Shown piece after piece: positions 61,201-64,000 of a stretch of 64,000 nucleotides of DNA (the first letter of the stretch is position 1; each line of letters opens with the position of its first letter). This DNA comes from an uncultured Pseudomonadales bacterium. Its GTDB lineage: Bacteria > Pseudomonadota > Gammaproteobacteria > Pseudomonadales > Azotimanducaceae. The DNA is taken from contig CATOTI010000002.1 in the NCBI GenBank assembly GCA_951813295.1, positions 2,604,001 to 2,668,000 on the forward strand, in the 5' to 3' direction. The notes beneath the pieces were generated by a model. It saw nothing but the letters and a program-made list of their open reading frames with translations, did not search any database and was not told the DNA's origin. A program made the translations under genes and the position numbers.

Positions 61201-61289
61201 TCCTGCGCATACGCGCTGGGGGAGCCAATTAAGGCAATCGCAACCAAAACCGCAAATGCGGGTAGGTAGCGGGTCCTAGGAATCTTCAT
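58254..61289 (-). CDS. Large TonB-dependent outer-membrane receptor
   Basis: 1011 residues. A signal peptide ending 'SPSAYAQ' is followed by the TonB box region 'EEMVVTGSYIKRKNQADLSSPLDTV'. The plug contains 'ELRALGSSSTLVLQNGKRVAS' and 'IDRIETLLDGGAALYGSDAVAGVVNIIPRT', typical of the large gammaproteobacterial receptors for peptides or oligosaccharides. 'SGLNSGCCGTARG' is a paired-Cys insertion in the plug. The barrel ends 'HNPYMRQLYARINVSM'. GAGGAGGAGAG precedes the ATG and a sigma-70-type promoter lies 44 nt upstream. Confidence 0.93.
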   Translation of the reverse strand: MKIPRTRYLPAFAVLVAIALIGSPSAYAQEDSADDEFVEEMVVTGSYIKRKNQADLSSPLDTVGLEDIEASGWTDLEDVAETFTFNTSSWGRSGLNSGCCGTARGIELRALGSSSTLVLQNGKRVASTRTGRHGADMTNIKALMPVIAIDRIETLLDGGAALYGSDAVAGVVNIIPRTNFEGFETRVGGKSIEGSGQWEAQMIVGAGNDRISGMLAIGFEHTDHLLQRERPFTLINNTSGNGTPGSYNLRVGWDHDGDPSTPDVANPAWRPQSSAGGDLVINNGFHGAVNYSDIWDTMAGGASVPATFRVADPYCRPGIVPDFPGGRGANGESNVTIPGGGQFTGAQFPLGTCRFTYQPSNSIAPQENTALLYSLWTIKLTDSADLTLEYSAQRRNSWTEFIATFPMTNGKPIVPADSPFNPFGVDAIWTGRPMGNAYKPVRVSGEGVAERYSATIAGGFDEFFKADWAQTWTYSLSAQYSHHHTDGEAPDSDLRMVQYALDGFGGPNCNVRFDGPHPAEQAGKGNCFYFSPFAQNIYRNTFDPMSGHGAVGQTDANGNLILASYENTRDVLNYSIQTESKSYSNRSLMVMEAVVTGDIFELPGGYAGMALGAQTRRHSRGVFITNFRQGFWQGFLDPSIGGRGSRQVEAMFGELWLPVLDNVEIQFAIRREAYDPGEASTDPKIGIRFGATDWLTLRGSYGTSFRAASLGQVVGNDTDAYVTEIADPLDPAEANTGTGTFRTILVSKNPGLEPEEATTFNFGFSLTPEVPWDPDASFQLDLDAFSIEFENQVRAESPNQVVRDDPCGPQVQRDPTAAIQGLLTENIGATPCAPGVGNVLTVSTGFFNAGKTEVQGLDLGMQYSFALGENNISLRSETSYIHQFEIQVSNGGPVVDGAGARNKRNPASAVPQIRSNLFMNWQRGAQSGNVTFRYIDSIVDDWWGGMTTVAAHTEVDVQYSYTFGRDDRYTASIGAINVFDEETPFGRFDGWEPTVHNPYMRQLYARINVSM

Positions 61290-61332
61290 CCACTCTCCTC
61301 CTCGTTACATTTCGAAACGAACCCCAAGCTTG

Positions 61333-61361
61333 GTGTAATCGAATGCAACGGGATGTGTCAA
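61333..61361 (-). promoter_or_regulatory. Sigma-70-type promoter of the TonB receptor gene
   Basis: On the minus strand TTGACA (61361-61356) and TTACAC (61338-61333) are separated by 17 nt, 44 nt upstream of the receptor ATG. The −35 is a perfect consensus match and the best in the window. Confidence 0.55.
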
Positions 61362-61383
61362 GACCGTCGTCGGCTCGACGGTC
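61362..61383. repeat. Inverted repeat directly upstream of the TonB receptor promoter
   Basis: GACCGTCG and CGACGGTC form an 8-bp perfect stem with a 6-nt loop, ending one base before the −35 box. It may end the PhyH transcript arriving from upstream or act as an operator for the receptor gene. Confidence 0.5.
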
Positions 61384-61451
61384 CTTTGTCCATCACCGCG
61401 GTGGCCGGAATTCTTTCGCCGAACCGGCGAAAAGACGGGCCGTGCCGTTGA

Positions 61452-62564
61452 CTACGACGCCCGAGATTTGCCGTCGAGATTCGCCTCGCTGCCGAGTCCC
61501 GGCTGCGCTCCATCCCCGCCGCTAGCCGTCATTCGTTCGAGGTACTTGAGCGGGTCCTGCGTATCGCATCCGCCGAGGCCGAATGCGCTCCTGCGGTAGC
61601 CCAGATCTTTTTGCAGGGGCGGCGCCATCGAAAGCACGCGCGATCGTGGTACCGAGAGGTACTGATTGAACTGCGTTCGAAGCCAACCACGCGTGTAGTT
61701 GAGCGTCAGCGTGCGACGGGTGTTCGTCGTCGTGTTCCCGCCACCACCGTGAAAAAGGGCGCCGTCCCACAACAGCATCGAACCGGCCGGCATCGACGCG
61801 TGAATGACGTCCGACGCGTCCGGAACGCGCGAATCCGGCCAGCTGACACTGCCTGGAACGAGCTGCGTTCCGCCGTTCTCTGCGGTGAAATCATCGAGGG
61901 CGAACGCGGCGGTCACCACCAGCGGCATGTGCGGCCGCGGAATCAGCGCATAGAAGCCGTCGTCCCGGTGGAGCCCTTGCGGCGTGCAGCCAGGGTCGGG
62001 TGCCATCGCGACGGCCCCCGCGTTCAACACGAAGTCGAACCCGAGAATGCCGGCCAGAAGGGCGCGCAAGAACGAATTCTCGGCCACCTCGTCGGCGGCG
62101 CTCGTTTTCGAGAGGACGTTCTGGATGTGGCGGGTTTGCCGGTCTTTCTGGGCGGCCGGTAGCTGCTCGAAGAGCACGCGCGTCGATTCGAAACAATCCG
62201 CCATGTCATCGCGTACTCGAGACACCACCTCGGGGGTGAGGACGTCGTGAACGATGACGTAGCCCTCGCGATGGACGACCGTCATGGCTTCGATCACGGT
62301 GTCGAGGTCGACGCCATCGAGCGACTCGACGAACGCTTTGGCGCCATTCGCCGGCACCGCACCGAAACTTGTCGGTTCATGGCCTTCGGATGCCGCGCGC
62401 AGGGTCGCTTTGCGGGCTTCGAACTCGAGATCACGTTCCAACAGGCGGTGTTCGAGGATCTCGTCGGCGGAGAGTGTGCGGGCGTCGTCGCGCTCGGGCG
62501 GCTGAGCGCTCGATGCGTCGGGAGGCGAGACGCGGGGCGTCGTTCGATCAGGCGAGCTGGCCAC
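61452..62564 (-). CDS. Phytanoyl-CoA dioxygenase (PhyH) family Fe(II)/2OG enzyme
   Basis: About 370 residues. 'GYVIVHDVLTPEVVSRVRDDM' opens the fold, 'QGLHRDDGFYALIPRPHMPLVVTAAFALDDFTAENGGTQLVPGS' gives the HxD iron ligands in 'LHRDD', and 'LFHGGGGNTTTNTRRTLTLNYTRGW' gives the second His and the 2-oxoglutarate Arg. The iron triad is intact, so it should hydroxylate a small molecule. The start is unsure: a TTG at 62621 is in frame but would leave only 14 nt to the divergent gene, so GTG 62564 is preferred. The C-terminal 40 residues are beyond the usual core. Confidence 0.83.
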   Translation of the reverse strand: MASSPDRTTPRVSPPDASSAQPPERDDARTLSADEILEHRLLERDLEFEARKATLRAASEGHEPTSFGAVPANGAKAFVESLDGVDLDTVIEAMTVVHREGYVIVHDVLTPEVVSRVRDDMADCFESTRVLFEQLPAAQKDRQTRHIQNVLSKTSAADEVAENSFLRALLAGILGFDFVLNAGAVAMAPDPGCTPQGLHRDDGFYALIPRPHMPLVVTAAFALDDFTAENGGTQLVPGSVSWPDSRVPDASDVIHASMPAGSMLLWDGALFHGGGGNTTTNTRRTLTLNYTRGWLRTQFNQYLSVPRSRVLSMAPPLQKDLGYRRSAFGLGGCDTQDPLKYLERMTASGGDGAQPGLGSEANLDGKSRAS

Positions 62565-62635
62565 GGGCTGATTTCCGTACGAAGGCGACCCCGTATGATC
62601 ATCGGTGCCGGCAGCGAACAAAAGGGGATGGGACG

Positions 62636-63802
62636 ATGGTGCAGATCAGTAAGAAGATCACGCGCAGACTGGGCTACGTCGATGACGGGTCTCCCAAGCC
62701 GCTCTACATTCGTTTTCATCGCAACACGTTTCAGCGTGATCTGATCGACCTCGGCTACTACGTCGACGTCGATACCCACCAAACGGTCCTTGCCGATTAC
62801 GATCGAACCGAAGGCAATTACCCACCGGATGAACTTCCCCGACCGACCGATGATGTCGAGACGCTCCGCGAGGACCTTGAGGTTCATGGCTATTGTCTCG
62901 TTGCCGATGCACTCAGTTCGGCAGAGCTCGAAGTCTTTCGCGATCGAATCGATGCACAGGCGAAAGGCGAGCGCGATGCGGCCGTGGCGAGCTATACGTC
63001 GGCCGACGCGACGGGTATGCCGACCAACCAATTCCTGATGACGCTCGTCAATAAAGGCCAGTGCTTCGCCGACGCGGTGGAGCTCTCGGAAAGAAGCGTG
63101 GCGAAAGGACCTCTACTCGATTCCTTACTGACCGAAATGCTCGGTAACCGCTTCATCTGCAACTCGGCGGCCGCCGCGATCGCTGGGCCCAACGGTGTGC
63201 CGCAAGCGCTGCACTGCGGCCAGTCGATGATCCCGAAACCGTGGCCGCCCTGGCCGTTCGAGTGTTTTTGCGGGTTCTTGATCGACGACTTCGATTTCGA
63301 CAACGGTGGGACGATCGTCATTCCCGGCTCGCATCGAATTCTCACCGATGCTGGTACGGGCCCGCTCGAATCACTGCCCAAGACGACGAATGTCGCCGCA
63401 CCTGCCGGAACCGCACTCATCATGGATGGACGTCTGGTGCACGGCACCGGAACGAATCGGAGCGATGCACTGCGACGCCTTCTGATTCTCACCTTCCATA
63501 AGCCCTTCGTCCGCCAGCAGGAACAGTGGCCGCTCTCGATCCGACGAGAGGTGTTCGAGAAAGCGAGTCCGAAGCTGCTCGAACGCCTCGGGTTCCAGGC
63601 TTGGCACGGAGGTCTCGGCGGCTATGAAGGTGCAGGCGATGGCAGTTTTGCGCCGCTTCGCGATGGATATCTCCCGATCGGCGAACTCCCGGCGAGAGCC
63701 GACGAGGCCACTTCGTTCACCGCTCGCGATCGCCTCGCGCGGGGCAACGACAAGACCTTGAAATCGCTACGCGACAAGGACCACCCGTTAGCAAGGGATT
63801 AA
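62636..63802 (+). CDS. PhyH-family protein with H-x-G iron site (halogenase-like or inactive)
   Basis: 388 residues. The family frame is clear: 'VHGYCLVADALSSAELEVFRDRID', 'LHCGQSMIPKPWPPWPFECFCGFLIDDFDFDNGGTIVIPGSHR' and 'GRLVHGTGTNRSDALRRLLILTFHKPF'. The iron triad reads His193-Cys194-Gly195 and His269, with Arg280 for 2-oxoglutarate. Relatives have H-x-D here, so the carboxylate ligand is replaced by Gly. That substitution is what lets SyrB2, WelO5 and BesD-type halogenases bind chloride, but it also occurs in inactive homologues. Everything else needed is present. ATG 62636 has GGGG-type site upstream; the frame extends further but not in homology. It is divergent from an intact PhyH gene. 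Confidence 0.8.
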   Translation: MVQISKKITRRLGYVDDGSPKPLYIRFHRNTFQRDLIDLGYYVDVDTHQTVLADYDRTEGNYPPDELPRPTDDVETLREDLEVHGYCLVADALSSAELEVFRDRIDAQAKGERDAAVASYTSADATGMPTNQFLMTLVNKGQCFADAVELSERSVAKGPLLDSLLTEMLGNRFICNSAAAAIAGPNGVPQALHCGQSMIPKPWPPWPFECFCGFLIDDFDFDNGGTIVIPGSHRILTDAGTGPLESLPKTTNVAAPAGTALIMDGRLVHGTGTNRSDALRRLLILTFHKPFVRQQEQWPLSIRREVFEKASPKLLERLGFQAWHGGLGGYEGAGDGSFAPLRDGYLPIGELPARADEATSFTARDRLARGNDKTLKSLRDKDHPLARD

Positions 63803-63840
63803 CCTTCACACCACCCGACGGACTTCGAACGAGAGACGGT

Positions 63841-64000
63841 ATGGAACAGACCCGATCGGCACGACATCTGGAAAAACGACGCAGAAACATCGAGGACCTC
63901 GGCCTCGAACGCTATGTGTGGGAGCTCGACAACAACGGCTACGTCGTGGTGCCGCCGGAGGTGACGGGGGTCACACCCGAGATGATCGACGCGTTGACCG
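63841..64000 (+). CDS. PhyH-family dioxygenase, 3' end outside the window
   Basis: The first 53 codons read 'MEQTRSARHLEKRRRNIEDL...', then 'VWELDNNGYVVVPPEVTGVTPEMIDAL', the opening helix and 'GYVVVPPxVTxxxxEMxDAL' strand of PhyH proteins. It starts 38 nt after the H-x-G PhyH gene on the same strand. The rest of the protein, including the iron site, is not visible. Confidence 0.6.
   Translation, partial: MEQTRSARHLEKRRRNIEDLGLERYVWELDNNGYVVVPPEVTGVTPEMIDALT

Noticed and set aside
1..64000. CRISPR arrays, tRNA or rRNA genes, insertion sequences
   Set aside because: No regularly spaced repeats, cloverleaf sequence, rRNA-like stretch or transposase was recognised anywhere.

Overview
The window is a GC-rich, densely coded stretch of bacterial chromosome with about 56 protein genes. 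I see no rRNA, tRNA, CRISPR array, transposase, phage or plasmid gene. Two large TonB-dependent receptors, secreted sulfatase-type enzymes, a DUF3604 lipoprotein and many acyl-CoA and 2-oxoglutarate enzymes point to a Gram-negative proteobacterium. A heterotrophic, probably marine gammaproteobacterium fits best, but this is inferred from gene content because there is no phylogenetic marker here.

Layout. 1-4300: a DUF4097 and TolB/TPR envelope pair, a YjbQ-like protein and an alpha/beta hydrolase with a haloalkane-dehalogenase-like active site. 4300-4880: a gene-free, hairpin-rich spacer. 4880-14320: a TauD-type dioxygenase, YghU, a penicillin acylase family hydrolase, acyl-CoA dehydrogenase, an ankyrin protein, a VOC protein, a frameshifted DUF2867 gene and a crotonase. 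14300-22430: hydrolases, an NreB-like metal-exporter gene broken by an in-frame TAG, a sulfotransferase, a YdeI-like protein, a GNAT enzyme, a remnant of a BrnA-type antitoxin, and a three-gene minus-strand operon (class IV aminotransferase, four-domain rhodanese, thiol-dioxygenase-like cupin) that looks like a cysteine/mercaptopyruvate sulfur pathway. 22550-39070: mixed single genes and pairs, including a diheme cytochrome, CaiB-type CoA transferase, a ThDP enzyme, a class III aminotransferase, a cytochrome c and sugar dehydrogenase fusion and a YkvI-like membrane protein.

39080-48360 is a run of seven minus-strand genes with mostly tiny gaps: hydrolase, methyltransferase, acyl-CoA dehydrogenase, APH-like kinase, a redoxin, DUF3604 lipoprotein and sulfatase. 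The redoxin gene contains an in-frame TGA exactly where its catalytic cysteine should be (U-x-x-C), followed by a small stem-loop at SECIS-like spacing. I read it as an undescribed or under-annotated selenoprotein that ordinary gene callers would truncate. It is the most striking item in the window.

48420-64000: an esterase, TonB receptor, SDR, MTH1-like NUDIX enzyme, CPBP protease, MFS exporter, small secreted proteins, a second TonB receptor with a recognisable sigma-70-type promoter, and a cluster of three phytanoyl-CoA dioxygenase (PhyH) family genes. One of these has the iron-ligand Asp replaced by Gly (H-C-G instead of H-x-D). That is the signature of iron/2-oxoglutarate halogenases, although loss of activity is an equally simple reading. 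The third PhyH gene runs off the end of the window.
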